Assembly: GCA_001599755.1 (NCBI GenBank)
Contig: BCHX01000004.1
Location: forward strand, 4,092,001-4,156,000
Direction of reading: 5' to 3'
DNA length: 64,000 nt
DNA from: Gliomastix tumulicola
Lineage: Eukaryota > Ascomycota > Sordariomycetes > Hypocreales > Bionectriaceae
Shown here: piece after piece, positions 45,033 to 55,295 of the stretch
Position numbering within the stretch: position 1 is the first letter of the stretch
Layout: every line of letters starts with the position of its first letter
The notes under the pieces: model-generated
Seen by the model: the letters and a program-made list of their open reading frames with translations, nothing else
What the model was told of the DNA's origin: nothing
Databases searched by the model: none
Program-made: the position numbers and the translations under genes

Positions 45033-48000
45033 GGTGGGCGGTGCTGTGCTCTGGGTGCGACTTGAGGATTCGATGCTTGGCTCGTTCCGCTGGGAGGGAA
45101 GGGAGGGGGATGTCGAACTCTGCCGGATCCAGGCCTGACTCGAGACAGAGGATGGACGATCCGAACTGGAGAAATTGGGAATGTAGGGAGACACACAAAA
45201 GAGAGGCTGGGAGAAAGACAGCAGTGAGGGGAGAAAAGAGAATCAAGTTGGGGGCGACGTATGCAGGACTGATCAGATGAGGCACCCCCCGAAAAAGCTT
45301 GGACGGCTATGTAATGGAGGGAAGGGAATCTAAAGGATCACCAAAGGCAAAAAGAAGAGCTCTGGTTGGTCGTGACGCAAACCGACCGAGGCTCCGTTGT
45401 TTAAAAAACGTGCCCTGGAGAGGCGAGCCTCGGTTGCCCCAGATTTTCTTCCAGCTGGCGCGCCCCCCGTAACGTAGCCTGTAAATTGGCACTAAACTTG
45501 AACCGAACCGACGGGCTTTCGCTCCACAGTCGACTCGGTGCTCTCCGTGTCGCGCGCCCCGAGGCTGGGGAATGATGATGTTGATGTGTCGTCGGTTCTC
45601 TGATGGGCGTCGGGAGAGACAAGATGTATTTTCTACTCCGGACTGTGGGATGGTTTTTAGTGCCCGTAGGCCGTGTCACGCAACGAGACGACGCGACACA
45701 AAATCGACCGCCCGTCTCTTGGTGGCGACCAGCACGTGGGAATCCGGGTTTCGTCCTACAGTGGGAACGGCCCTGACACAGCGCTGGAGCCCGCTGTAAG
45801 CCGCGGTCTTCCAGGGTATCAGGCCCTGGAACTGACAGGAGGTCTCACTCTGAAGGCTGCCCGGGCGCGAGCAGGCCGTTTGCAGAGAGAACACATGCTG
45901 CCGTGTTGACTCTGCCAGTGTCTAAAACCGCACAGATGGACGCCCCGTGAATATAGTCGACGAGCGCACACAGCGCAGTGGGCATGTCCCAGATGCACCG
46001 CTCTTGTCGCACGTCGCACCGACGCATGCAGACAAGAGACCTGTGCCCCTTGTGATGACGGGCCTCGTCGCCCTCTGACAGGGTCTCCAGGACAGGGGAC
46101 ACTTCACTCAGTTGGAGACGGCAGTTTCCCACTCCCCGTGCCCCGAGCCCAGGATGGTAGCATTTCATTGGCCCAGCTATCTCGGCATGTGAAGATGGGG
46201 GAAAACTTGGGGAAGAGGCCAGCATGACTTGTAGTTGGGGGCAGAATGAATCGCACTCGAGTCAATGGACGAACTCTGCCGCCACGGCGCTCGACTGGGC
46301 TGGATGGTTTGGCCTCATCTCCTTTCATGTGCCAGTGAGCAATCCAATCCGAGGTGAGGTGCTCGGAGCTGTCTCATACGCGCACAGGTGCCGTTGCGGG
46401 CGCCCAGCGCTGGGCAATGTGACTCTGCGAGAAGCCCGCAATGCCAGCCAATTGAGCGCCTTCTCTGTCTCTGCCGGCCACATGCTCGCTCGTCAACCCC
46501 CCGAAAAAGGAGGCGAGGCCGACTCTTATGGACGCTGACCGAGACGAGGGCATGATCGATCTGCGTCGTCAAGAATGCTACGCTTGCCCATGCACACGAG
46601 TTGACCAGCACAGACTACGAGTGTCACCCACAGGGGTCCGGAATGCTCATTATCCGGTTTGCAAGTCGCCCGGATGGAGACGTGCTGAGCCAGCCAGAAT
46701 CCTTTTTAGAAGCAAAATGCCTTCCTCAGTTGATTCACGTTATGAGACAGCAGGCGGCCGCCGCGCTGTCTCTCTGGCTGGTCTCTCTAGGATCCCGCGA
46801 TTCCCGCCAAGCAGCACCGTTCGAAGGAATTCTGCCGTCTTTTAGAGGTCGCGCCCAAAAGTTCCAATGCGATATTGACCGCCATGCAACGTATGAGGCG
46901 GAAAAACACAATATTTCGTGCAGGCCACCGTCCTCACCACCGGTCTGCATTGATGATGCTCACGTGGACTCCCTTCCCACGCCCGGCAGAGGGTCGAGGA
47001 CAGGGCGGGCGGCCTTATTTTCGGCATGCAACACTGTCAAAAAGCACCTCGTATCTGGGCCCCCCCCGTGCGGATCCGAGCCCTCCTGCTGCCAGATCAC
47101 CAAATTCTACGACGAGCCGGCGATGCGACCAGGAAGCATGACCGTCCTTCCCCACCACATCGGCCCGCCTCCCTGGTACATACATCTGCAGACGCCCTGA
47201 CGGCCCGACAAGGACGTCCCTTTTCCGTTATCGTCTGGCTCTCTAGCTAATAGCCAAGCGGTGGCTTACTTTGTTATGCAACGAGCGCTCACCGACCTCC
47301 CATCGGTAGCATTGCCCAGGATGGAGAGGCACCGCATGAGTTGACAGACGGGGCACTGGCACGTCGACGTTTCACTTTGACTCGGGAGTCTCAGGCCGGG
47401 GGTCCATGTCGCAGGTCCCGAAATCAAAGCAAAGGTGCCACAACATGGACAACGCATGCCACCCGTCCACGCAGCATTTCTGCAGGCCGTGAGACTGTGT
47501 GTGAGAGCCGGTCTGGGATGGGATGGGAAGGGGGGAGGAGGAGGAGGAGGAGACGAGCAGACGTTCGTGTCTGGATCCCTGGCGACATAGCTGTCATCCC
47601 CTTCCCAATATCAGCCCCTTCCTCCCGTCCTGTCTTCATCCCATCTCTCCCTTCCGGCCGGTGGGACCGGTCCACGTTCCATCCACCCCGTCTCCTAGTT
47701 CTTTTATGAACCGGTCGTCTCCCGCCTTGCCTGACCCTCGAGCTGACCCTCTGACCAAGCGTGGGGTTGATAACGAAGTTCATGAGCTTGCATGCACCTA
47801 CTACAGACGGCTGTGTCCTGTGTTTCGACTGTTCACTTACGTCACGTCTTCTTCACGACTCGGTCTGCTTTCGTCTTTGCTAACATTTCGACTCTCGACA
47901 TGGCCTGGAAGCCATAACCCGCACTCGATCTTTTCCCTGGAAGCAGCGCACGTCGCTGATTTACCTGGCTTGGGGGCGGACGTTCGTTTCCGGACCGGCG

Positions 48001-48067
48001 CAGGAAGCCTTGCTGGAACATCAAGAGTATTGTTGGACGAGAATATCACACAGTCTGAGCCAGCACG
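45033..48067. other. Divergent intergenic region
   Basis: Separates the acyl-CoA synthetase (-) from the MARVEL-like gene (+). Many short overlapping frames, none with domain character. Purine-rich and pyrimidine-rich patches (for example 47525-47555) are the only structure seen. Confidence 0.55.
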
Positions 48068-48736
48068 ATGAGCCGGGTCGTCGTGATCGGCTTGAGGGTT
48101 CTCCAAATAGTGGCGGCGGTGGTGAACCTGGTGCTAGTCGGCCTCGGTAAGATGCATCCCGAAGCGCGAGCACGATCGTCCCAACAAGTCAAGCTAACCA
48201 AGGCACCACCAGTCGTCAACTGGTATCTGGCGCGCACGAACCACTCGCCGCCGTCGTCGTTCAACTTCCTCCTCTTCGCGCCGTCCTTCTCGATCGTCTG
48301 CGTCGCCTACCTCGAGCTCGCGCCCCGCCACGCGGCGTGGGCGACGCACCCGTTCCTCTCGCTGGCCGTCGAGGCCACCAACACCGTCTTCTACTTTGGC
48401 GGCTTCATCGCCGTGGCCATCCTGCTGAGCAGGCTGGTCTTCTGCGAGGGCACGGTGTGCGCGGTGGCGCGGGCGACGTCGGTGCTGGCGGCGGCCGAGT
48501 TCGTGGCGTGGATCGTGACGACCATGATGCAGGCCAAGGACATCTTCAAGAACGGCGTGCGGAGCTGCAAGCCCGAGCCCGGGTCGCTCGCGGCGGCGGA
48601 GCGGGCGGCAGCCGGGACTGAACGGCCGGCGATGGCCGAGACGTCGGAGCCGGCGCGGGGGAGGGAGAGGCTTTCGATCAGGCAGATTTACAGCGGGTTC
48701 GACTTTGGGCTGCGATCACCGCGGTCGCCGCGGTAA
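48068..48736 (+). CDS. Four-helix membrane protein, MARVEL-like
   Basis: Exons 48068-48146 and 48213-48736 give 200 residues; the 66-bp intron has a GCTAAC branch site and the splice reads LVLVGLVVNWYLA. Four hydrophobic segments follow the MARVEL pattern: VVVIGLRVLQIVAAVVNLVL, the FNFLLFAPSFSIVCVAYLEL region, EATNTVFYFGGFIAVAILL and ATSVLAAAEFVAWIVTT. MARVEL proteins are associated with membrane microdomains and vesicle traffic. The C-terminal tail is short and polar. No neighbour suggests a more specific role. Confidence 0.82.
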   Translation: MSRVVVIGLRVLQIVAAVVNLVLVGLGKMHPEARARSSQQVKLTKAPPVVNWYLARTNHSPPSSFNFLLFAPSFSIVCVAYLELAPRHAAWATHPFLSLAVEATNTVFYFGGFIAVAILLSRLVFCEGTVCAVARATSVLAAAEFVAWIVTTMMQAKDIFKNGVRSCKPEPGSLAAAERAAAGTERPAMAETSEPARGRERLSIRQIYSGFDFGLRSPRSPR

Positions 48737-49870
48737 GAGGGAAGCGACATGGGCGTCCGGTTGGAGCAGGCGTGCAGTACGAGCTGGATGTGCTCCTGCA
48801 TGCACATGGAGGAGGCGCCTGAACAGAGGTGGGACGGTAATTGCTAATGACTGGCGTCAATTATACCAACGAATCGATAGTATGTCCCTCGCCCATTAGC
48901 AGCAGCAGCCGAGGAAGGAATCATCTCCAAAGACGAGGTGCCTATGATAGTTTCAATGACACAAACCAAGCCTATCCTCTGTGCCCCTCCTGGATTGAAT
49001 TTCAGCCCCTCGCAGCGACCCCTCAATCCATGCATCTATCTAGTATGCATCTCCCCCACCATCACCGTGTTAGTGACAGCCTCTTCCCTGATGGCCGAAT
49101 ATCGGCTCGACTTTTTGCGTGCTCCTCGCCCCAAACATGGCTATCGGATACTCCCAGACGGCCGTATCTGTCACTGAATGAGCCTCTCCTAACGGCCCCT
49201 CAACGGCCTGCGGCACCGTCTCGAGCCAATCTGGAGCGTCGCGCGACCGGATGACGCGAGAGCTAGCGATGGCGTGCTCGACCGACGACGGCCTTTTACC
49301 CCGCCGAACTCTCTTGAACCCTTCAGCTGGAATATGGGCTTCCCTTGGCCCAGTGGCAGCTGCACCGAATTCGAAGCAGGGGACCGCCTCGTGGGGTGCA
49401 TTTTCTTGGTGATTCTGCTGCACCTAGACGCGATGGGGCCCTGAGCCGGGATAACGCCATTTCTTGGAGAAATCATCTCAGAACGAGCCCTGCAGTCCCC
49501 CTCCCCTCTCCAACGAAACGGGATGCAAGATGCCGCCATTGCCACACGAAGAGGCGCGGAATTATATCATTACCGTAGAAATTACGCACCAGCAATGACA
49601 GGAGCCAAGGTGGGGGAGGGGTCTCTGTGACCTGAAAAGGTGTGTGTGTGTGTGTGTGTGTGTGTGGCTTGAAGCTTTGCGTTCGTGCTGCTGCTGGCGC
49701 CGACGAGATCGGGGGGCCGAGCTGGGAAGAAAAGCTCATAACTACTACTACTACTTACTTCTTTCTTGTGCCTCCCACCTCCTCTTTTTCCCTTACTCCT
49801 CACGTAGCCGAGAAATACGTTTGCGAACCTTATCTATACAAGCCCATTTCTGTTTCTGTGCGAGCACACG
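48737..49870. other. Promoter region of the sulfhydrylase gene
   Basis: No coding signal. A TG microsatellite (49640-49667) lies about 200 bp upstream of the ATG, followed by an ACT/TACTAC run and a C/T-rich leader. Confidence 0.6.
49640..49667. repeat. TG dinucleotide microsatellite
   Basis: About thirteen TG units within the proximal promoter of the O-acetylhomoserine sulfhydrylase gene. Confidence 0.9.
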
Positions 49871-51652
49871 ATGGCGTCCGATCTGAGCAAGAACTTTGAG
49901 ACTCTGCAGCTCCATGCTGGGTATGTTGACCTTGGCAGCTGTCGATGGCTGAGAGCGCTGTGTCGTGCAACTTTGTTTGCTGTGAAGAGTGATTGCTAAC
50001 ACTTGCTACCAAACAGAGCCGAGCCCGACCCGAACACCAAGTCGCGAGCTGTTCCCATCTATGCCACCACCGTATGTTGCCCATAGCTTGGTCGCGCGAC
50101 GTACCAATACTACGGATGAATGTTAATCACCGGTGCAGAGCTTCACATTCAATGACTCGGCGCACGGCGCGAGGCTCTTCGGCCTCAAGGAGTTCGGCAA
50201 CATCTACAGCCGCATCATGAACGTGAGTTGGGAGTCCTCGATGTCTCAGTTTGGTGGGGTCGGTCGCTGACTATCTGCTTGGATAGCCGACCGTCGATGT
50301 CTTTGAGAAGCGTCTGGCAGCTCTCGAAGGTGGTGTTGCAGCTCTGGCCTCTTCCTCCGGCCAGGGTGCTCAGTTCATCGCCATCGCCACCCTCGCACAG
50401 GCCGGCGACAACATCGTGTCCACGTCAAACCTGTAAGATTCCCTTCTTGGTACGACCTGAGCCTGGGACATCCAGTGACCCCCCTCAACCACAACAGCTA
50501 CGGCGGCACGTACAACCAGTTCAAGGTCTTCTTCCCCCGCCTGGGCATCAACACCAAGTTCGTCGACGGCGACAAGCCCGAGGACATCGCGGCCGCCATC
50601 GACAGCAAGACCAAGGCCGTCTACATCGAGAGCATCGGCAACCCGCGCTACAACGTGCCCGACATCGCGGCCATCGCCAAGGTCGCCCACGACGCGGGCG
50701 TGCCCCTCGTCGTCGACAACACCTTCGGCGCGGGCGGCTACTTCATCCGGCCCATCGACCACGGCGCCGACATCGTCGTCCACTCGGCGACCAAGTGGAT
50801 CGGCGGCCACGGCACCACCATCGGCGGCGTCGTCATCGACTCGGGCAAGTTCGACTGGGGCAAGCACGGCGACCGCTTCCCGCAGTTCGTCCAGCCGTCC
50901 GAGGGCTACCACGGGCTCAAGTTCTGGGACACCTTCGGCCCCATCTCCTTCATCATCCGCGCGCGCGTCGAGACCCTGCGCGACCTCGGCGCCACGCTGA
51001 ACCCCTTCGCCGCCCAGCAGCTGCTCCTCGGCGTCGAGACGCTGAGCCTGCGCGCCGAGCGCCACGCGCAGAACGCCCTCGCCCTCGCCAAGTACCTCGA
51101 GAAGAGCCCCTACGTCAACTGGGTCTCCTACCCGGGCCTCGAGAGCCACCCGTACCATGCGACGGCCAAGAAGCTGCTCACCAACGGCTTCGGTGGTGTC
51201 CTGAGCTTCGGCGTCAAGGGTGGTGGTGCTGCGGGCAGCCAGATTGTCGATGGCTTCAAGCTGATTTCCAACCTGGCTAATGTCGGAGACGCCAAGACCC
51301 TCGCTATTCAGTAAGATCTCGCTCACATACCTACATTGTTTACCTGAGCTGACATAGTATCCCTCACAGCCCCTGGAACACGACGCACGAGCAGCTGTCG
51401 GACGAGGAGAAGGCCAGCTCTGGTGTCACTGAGGTAAGAGAACCCCAATTTCTAGACGCCAGAATTGCATAGTTGTTGACGCTCGAATCCTTTCAGGACC
51501 TGATCCGAATTTCCGTGGGTATTGAGCACATTGACGACATCATTGCCGACTTCGAGCAGTCTTTCAAGGCGGCCAGCGCGGCGGGCACGGGCGAGGCCAC
51601 CAAGGCTCCAGAGGACGCTGGCAAGGGCGCTGAGGCGCCCATTGCTCCGTGA
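49871..51652 (+). CDS. met17: O-acetylhomoserine (thiol)-lyase, PLP-dependent
   Basis: Seven exons, 49871-49920, 50017-50071, 50139-50222, 50287-50432, 50498-51310, 51370-51433 and 51497-51652, give 455 residues, all phases agreeing. The enzyme makes homocysteine from O-acetylhomoserine and sulfide, in methionine/cysteine synthesis in the cytosol. It starts with FETLQLHAGAEPDPNTKSRA and has the family segments IYSRIMNPTVDVFEKRLAALEGG, VVDNTFGAGGYFIRP and VHSATKWIGGHGTTIGG, in which the lysine holds the pyridoxal phosphate. The C-terminus ends with the conserved IRISVGIEHIDDIIADFEQS and a short Ala/Gly-rich extension. The short exons cluster at the 5' end, as is common in fungi. Confidence 0.96.
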
Positions 51653-51953
51653 GGGATCGAGGGATAGGAATATACCCAAATAGAGAGATGACTAGAGAGA
51701 CGTTGATCCCGCAAACCGACCGTGCGTGCCGATATCGCGACCCGCGTAAATAAGGTAGGAAATGGCCGTGGTGATGGATGAGCTAAGCTGGACCCACTTA
51801 AACCCTGAACCCAAGAAACTGGTCTCGCGATGTCGCGATGCGTCGGGCCCCTTTTGTCCCCGACATGCTTTCCTTCCTTTGGATATGTTTGCCTGCATTC
51901 GCCCTCGCTGCCGTCCTTCGCCCTGTTGAGGTTTGTGTAGTCAATCCACACCA
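51653..51953. other. Short intergenic spacer
   Basis: 3' flank of the sulfhydrylase gene and promoter of the APH-like gene. Nothing recognisable. Confidence 0.6.
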
Positions 51954-52880
51954 ATGGGCCTCTCGCTAGGCACTCTTTTCCCACTACGATGGCGTCTTTG
52001 GCTCGGCAAGCTACTCTTCCCTAAACTGGGACCGTCCACGGTAAGAGTTAGCTGGCATCGTGTGATCAAAGGACCATGCCTCCCTCCCGAGATCGAGGCC
52101 ATGCGATACGTCGCGGCCCATACGGATGTCCCGGTTCCCAAGCTCTATGCCGTTCACACCGACGCAAAGAAAAACTACATCTATATTGAGATGGCGTATA
52201 TCCCAGGTCAAAGTCTGGAAGACGCCTGGAGCGACCTATCAATGGACGGGAAACATGATATCATCGCCGACCTCCAACAGCACATCTCCCGCCTCCGCGA
52301 GCTCCCGCCTCCTGCCTCGGGATTCGTCTCTTCAGCGTTGCAAAATCCTGCCTACGACGGCCGGGTCGGCAACCGCTTCTTCGGCCCTTTCAGTCTACGC
52401 GACTTTCATTCATTATTGCGGAAGCACATGCCCCAGGACTACATCGAGGAAGCTGTCGGGAAGCAAGTGGCAGCAGTTCACTCGCCAGACGCCTCCTATC
52501 GGCTATGCTTTACGCATTCGGACCTGGCCCCGAGAAATATCATGGTGAGGAACGGGCGCATCGTTGCCATCGTCGACTGGGGCTACGCTGGCTGGTATCC
52601 GGAATACTGGGAGTTCACTAAGGCGCATTGGAACTCCTTCTGGAGTGAGGAGTGGGATGACATGATTGATCAACACTTCCCCCGCTACGACCTTGAAATG
52701 GAGGCGGAGCGAGTTCTCTGGCACAGATTAGACGATCCGGGGACCCCGACCACGTCGTACCTCGCCGATGGGAGCGTCTTTAAATCTGAGGGCTCGAAGC
52801 CTTCGGCGGCTTGGATGGATGCGAGAGCAGGCCGCCCGCTAAAAGACTTATGGTCAATCGCATTACTTGAATTTCAGTAG
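51954..52880 (+). CDS. Aminoglycoside phosphotransferase (APH)-fold kinase-like protein
   Basis: A single-exon gene of 308 residues. The C-lobe carries the catalytic FTHSDLAPRNIMV loop and the metal-binding IVDWGYAGWYPEYWE segment of the APH/choline-kinase fold. The N-lobe shows VIKGPCLPPEIEAMRYV and TDVPVPKLYAV, typical of the many fungal APH-like proteins of unknown substrate. These are protein-kinase-fold phosphotransferases; antibiotic resistance should not be assumed. The ATG at 51954 gives a normal-length N-lobe. No intron seen. Confidence 0.88.
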   Translation: MGLSLGTLFPLRWRLWLGKLLFPKLGPSTVRVSWHRVIKGPCLPPEIEAMRYVAAHTDVPVPKLYAVHTDAKKNYIYIEMAYIPGQSLEDAWSDLSMDGKHDIIADLQQHISRLRELPPPASGFVSSALQNPAYDGRVGNRFFGPFSLRDFHSLLRKHMPQDYIEEAVGKQVAAVHSPDASYRLCFTHSDLAPRNIMVRNGRIVAIVDWGYAGWYPEYWEFTKAHWNSFWSEEWDDMIDQHFPRYDLEMEAERVLWHRLDDPGTPTTSYLADGSVFKSEGSKPSAAWMDARAGRPLKDLWSIALLEFQ

Positions 52881-53415
52881 ACGCAAGTAAAGACACATTT
52901 GGGAGAACTGTGCCGCAGTAGAGACGCTGCCTTGTTGGAGCGTTGTCGGCAAAGCTCGACGAATGACGAGGTTGGACCATCCGCGAACCAACGCTTCCAC
53001 TGTGCACATCTTCTGGCACCACCAGCCAGCCATATGTAGACAGCACCTGATAGGTTGGAATAGACCCGGGCCACCTGAAGGCTGGTTGCCTTGCGCTCCA
53101 CTTCACCGAAACGACCTGACCTCAGGATCGACTGGGCGCTTAGGGGTCTTTATTAGTTGTTCAAGATGTTGGTTGGATACTTTACCTATATCTTTGACGT
53201 TTCTTCTGGTACAAAGAAAGGGGCGCCACTCGTTGATTACTTAGGCTCCCTTTCGAAACTATTTTTGCTACGTGGTTTCCTCATACCCCAGACAGCCGAT
53301 AGCCCCATCAAACGTTCTCTCATTAGTAGTGAGCATCCAACCCCAAGAAGCCGTCATTATGTGGCTAACGAAGTCCAGCATGCATCAAGGTCGCCTCCAC
53401 TGCTAGAAACAAGGC
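52881..53415. other. Intergenic spacer
   Basis: Between two plus-strand genes. The small frames here lack any family character. Confidence 0.55.
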
Positions 53416-53949
53416 ATGACTCTGGAAATTTCCGTCTCTCTGTATCATCGGGACCACTTCTCGACAGGACGGAACCGTCAGGTGTTCGGCTATGAGGCCT
53501 TCCATTGGGGAGTCGTAGTCGGCCCCCAAGGCGAACAGGAGGGGAGGGTTTACGATGCATACGATACCACAGACGCCTCGGTTCTCGACCCCGTGACGTT
53601 CCGAATGACGAATCCTAACATGGACTGGATTCTCCGATCTAAAGAGGGCGTGAATCCGGCGCTCAGTGTCAAGCTGATCGGCCGGGTGGTCATTGGAACT
53701 GCCCCCGCACATGTCACCAAAGCCGACCTCAAGGAGCTCTTCTCTCAAGTTCCGAAGCCAGTGAAGAATACGGATCCGCAACAAAGCTGCGTAACGTGGG
53801 TTGTGAGAGCTATAGAGGCGCTCCAGAAGCAGGGATGGATTCATCAGTTTGACATTGCTCAGTTCAAAGACTGGGCTCTTGCGTATGCTGACGAGGTGCA
53901 CTCGAGGAAGGGATCGCGACGGGGGAAGCTTGAGACTTACCAGAAGTAA
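53416..53949 (+). CDS. Small protein with His...Cys arrangement, permuted papain-like
   Basis: A single-exon gene of 177 residues. It starts TLEISVSLYHRDHFSTG and has AFHWGVVVGPQGEQEG (candidate His), RVYDAYDTTDAS and, near the C-terminus, QQSCVTWVVRAIEALQKQGW (candidate Cys with a Trp and helix after it). The His-then-Cys order and HW...GP...YD pattern match a family of small fungal proteins I recall only as a domain of unknown function. It may be a cysteine peptidase or a catalytically idle relative. It is the second such protein in the window; the other is at 14044-15252, but the two do not look close. The basic tail is KGSRRGKLETYQK. Confidence 0.72.
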   Translation: MTLEISVSLYHRDHFSTGRNRQVFGYEAFHWGVVVGPQGEQEGRVYDAYDTTDASVLDPVTFRMTNPNMDWILRSKEGVNPALSVKLIGRVVIGTAPAHVTKADLKELFSQVPKPVKNTDPQQSCVTWVVRAIEALQKQGWIHQFDIAQFKDWALAYADEVHSRKGSRRGKLETYQK

Positions 53950-54241
53950 AGTCGCATCTAGACAGATCCAGGTACCGTCAATCGATTAAATAGACATGAA
54001 CATTCAGACCTCAGTAGCTATTCCTGGATTATTATCGAGAGGAAGAAAGCCGGATAGTTAGATTAGCTAAGCCGGACCCACCTGGGGACGACAACCTGGA
54101 ACTTGGACATCGCACCAAGCTCCAACACCATCGTCAGCACCTACGCCATTCCCTTACGTCCACTCAACAGCGGAAGAGCGAACCCTCGATTGCTCTCGTC
54201 TCCTCCAGCGCATCCGCGATACCCCAAGTCGACTCGAAACA

Positions 54242-55088
54242 ATGCGCCTCTCCACACCCGCCGCCCTCCTCGGGCTCGTCGCCTCGGCCCTCGCCGTCGA
54301 CCTAACCCTCTACCTGCCCCCCAAGCCGAACCCCTTCACCCTCGCCCCCTCGACCCGCGCGACCCTCAGCGCCCTCCACGAGCACTACACCGCGCCGCTC
54401 TCGTCCGTCAACACCTTTGTCTTCCGCAACGTCTCTAGCCCGGGCTCCTACCTCGTCGACGTCTTCAGCCCGACCGACGCCTTCCGCCCCCTGCGCGTCG
54501 ACGTCTCGGCCGAGGGCGCCGTCGAGGCGTGGGAGACGTACCGCGGCAACGACTGGGCCAACAAGGGGGAGGCGCTGGCGGTGCGGGAGGGCAGCGTGGG
54601 TGTTGGGTTTGAGCTGCGGGCGATGGGGGGCAAGAATTACTTTGCGGAGAGGCCCAAGTGTAAGGACTGACGATGTGGTCTGGAGGAAGGACTGCTGTGG
54701 ACGTGGCTAATGTTGGTGATTGCAGTTTCTATCTTGACGATTCTGAAGAACCCCATGATTCTCATGGGGCTTGTCAGTATGGTCATGTTCATCGGCATGC
54801 CCAAGCTGATGGAGAACAGTAAGTCTCAACCACACCTTTCACTGCTGGCATGTATGAGTTTGGCATACTGACCTTCGACTAGTGGACCCCGAGATGAAGG
54901 CCGAGTTCGAGGCTCGTCAGGCACAGGGCCCTCTGGCAAGCTTGATGGGCGGCGGCGGCGGCGGCGCCAGTGCCAGCTCTGGCTCGCAGGAGCAGAACTT
55001 CGACATGGCGTCGTACCTGGCTGGCTCTAAGAAGGACAGCGGGAACAACGGCGGCTCGGCTAAGAATAAGGGAGGGAAGAGAAAATGA
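54242..55088 (+). CDS. emc7: ER membrane protein complex subunit 7
   Basis: Exons 54242-54659, 54726-54818 and 54883-55088 give 238 residues. A signal peptide (MRLSTPAALLGLVASALAV) is followed by a lumenal beta-rich EMC7/DUF2012 domain (NTFVFRNVSSPGSYLVDVFS), then a single membrane segment (MILMGLVSMVMFIGMPKLME, about 150-170), and a cytosolic tail with MDPEMKAEFEARQAQGPLAS and a Gly/Ser/Lys-rich end. EMC inserts tail-anchored and polytopic proteins in the endoplasmic reticulum. The splices restore ERPKFSILTILKNP and MENMDPEMKAEF, which are typical of the family. Confidence 0.92.
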
Positions 55089-55295
55089 GCGGGTATGGGA
55101 CGAGTGTTGGGATGTCCTGGGGTTTATATCACGAGCTCAAGCGATTGTACGGCGTACTGGACCAATACGACAAGACTTAGACGACGGAATGATAGACATT
55201 TGGGAAGAGGGTGCTGAAAATACAGGCTCGCTGTCATTGCTTTGGGTATATTGAATCTTGGACCACACATCAGCCAACTAAACGCGTTGCAGCAT
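55089..55295. other. Convergent 3' spacer
   Basis: Short 3' region shared by emc7 (+) and the WW-domain gene (-). No feature seen. Confidence 0.5.
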
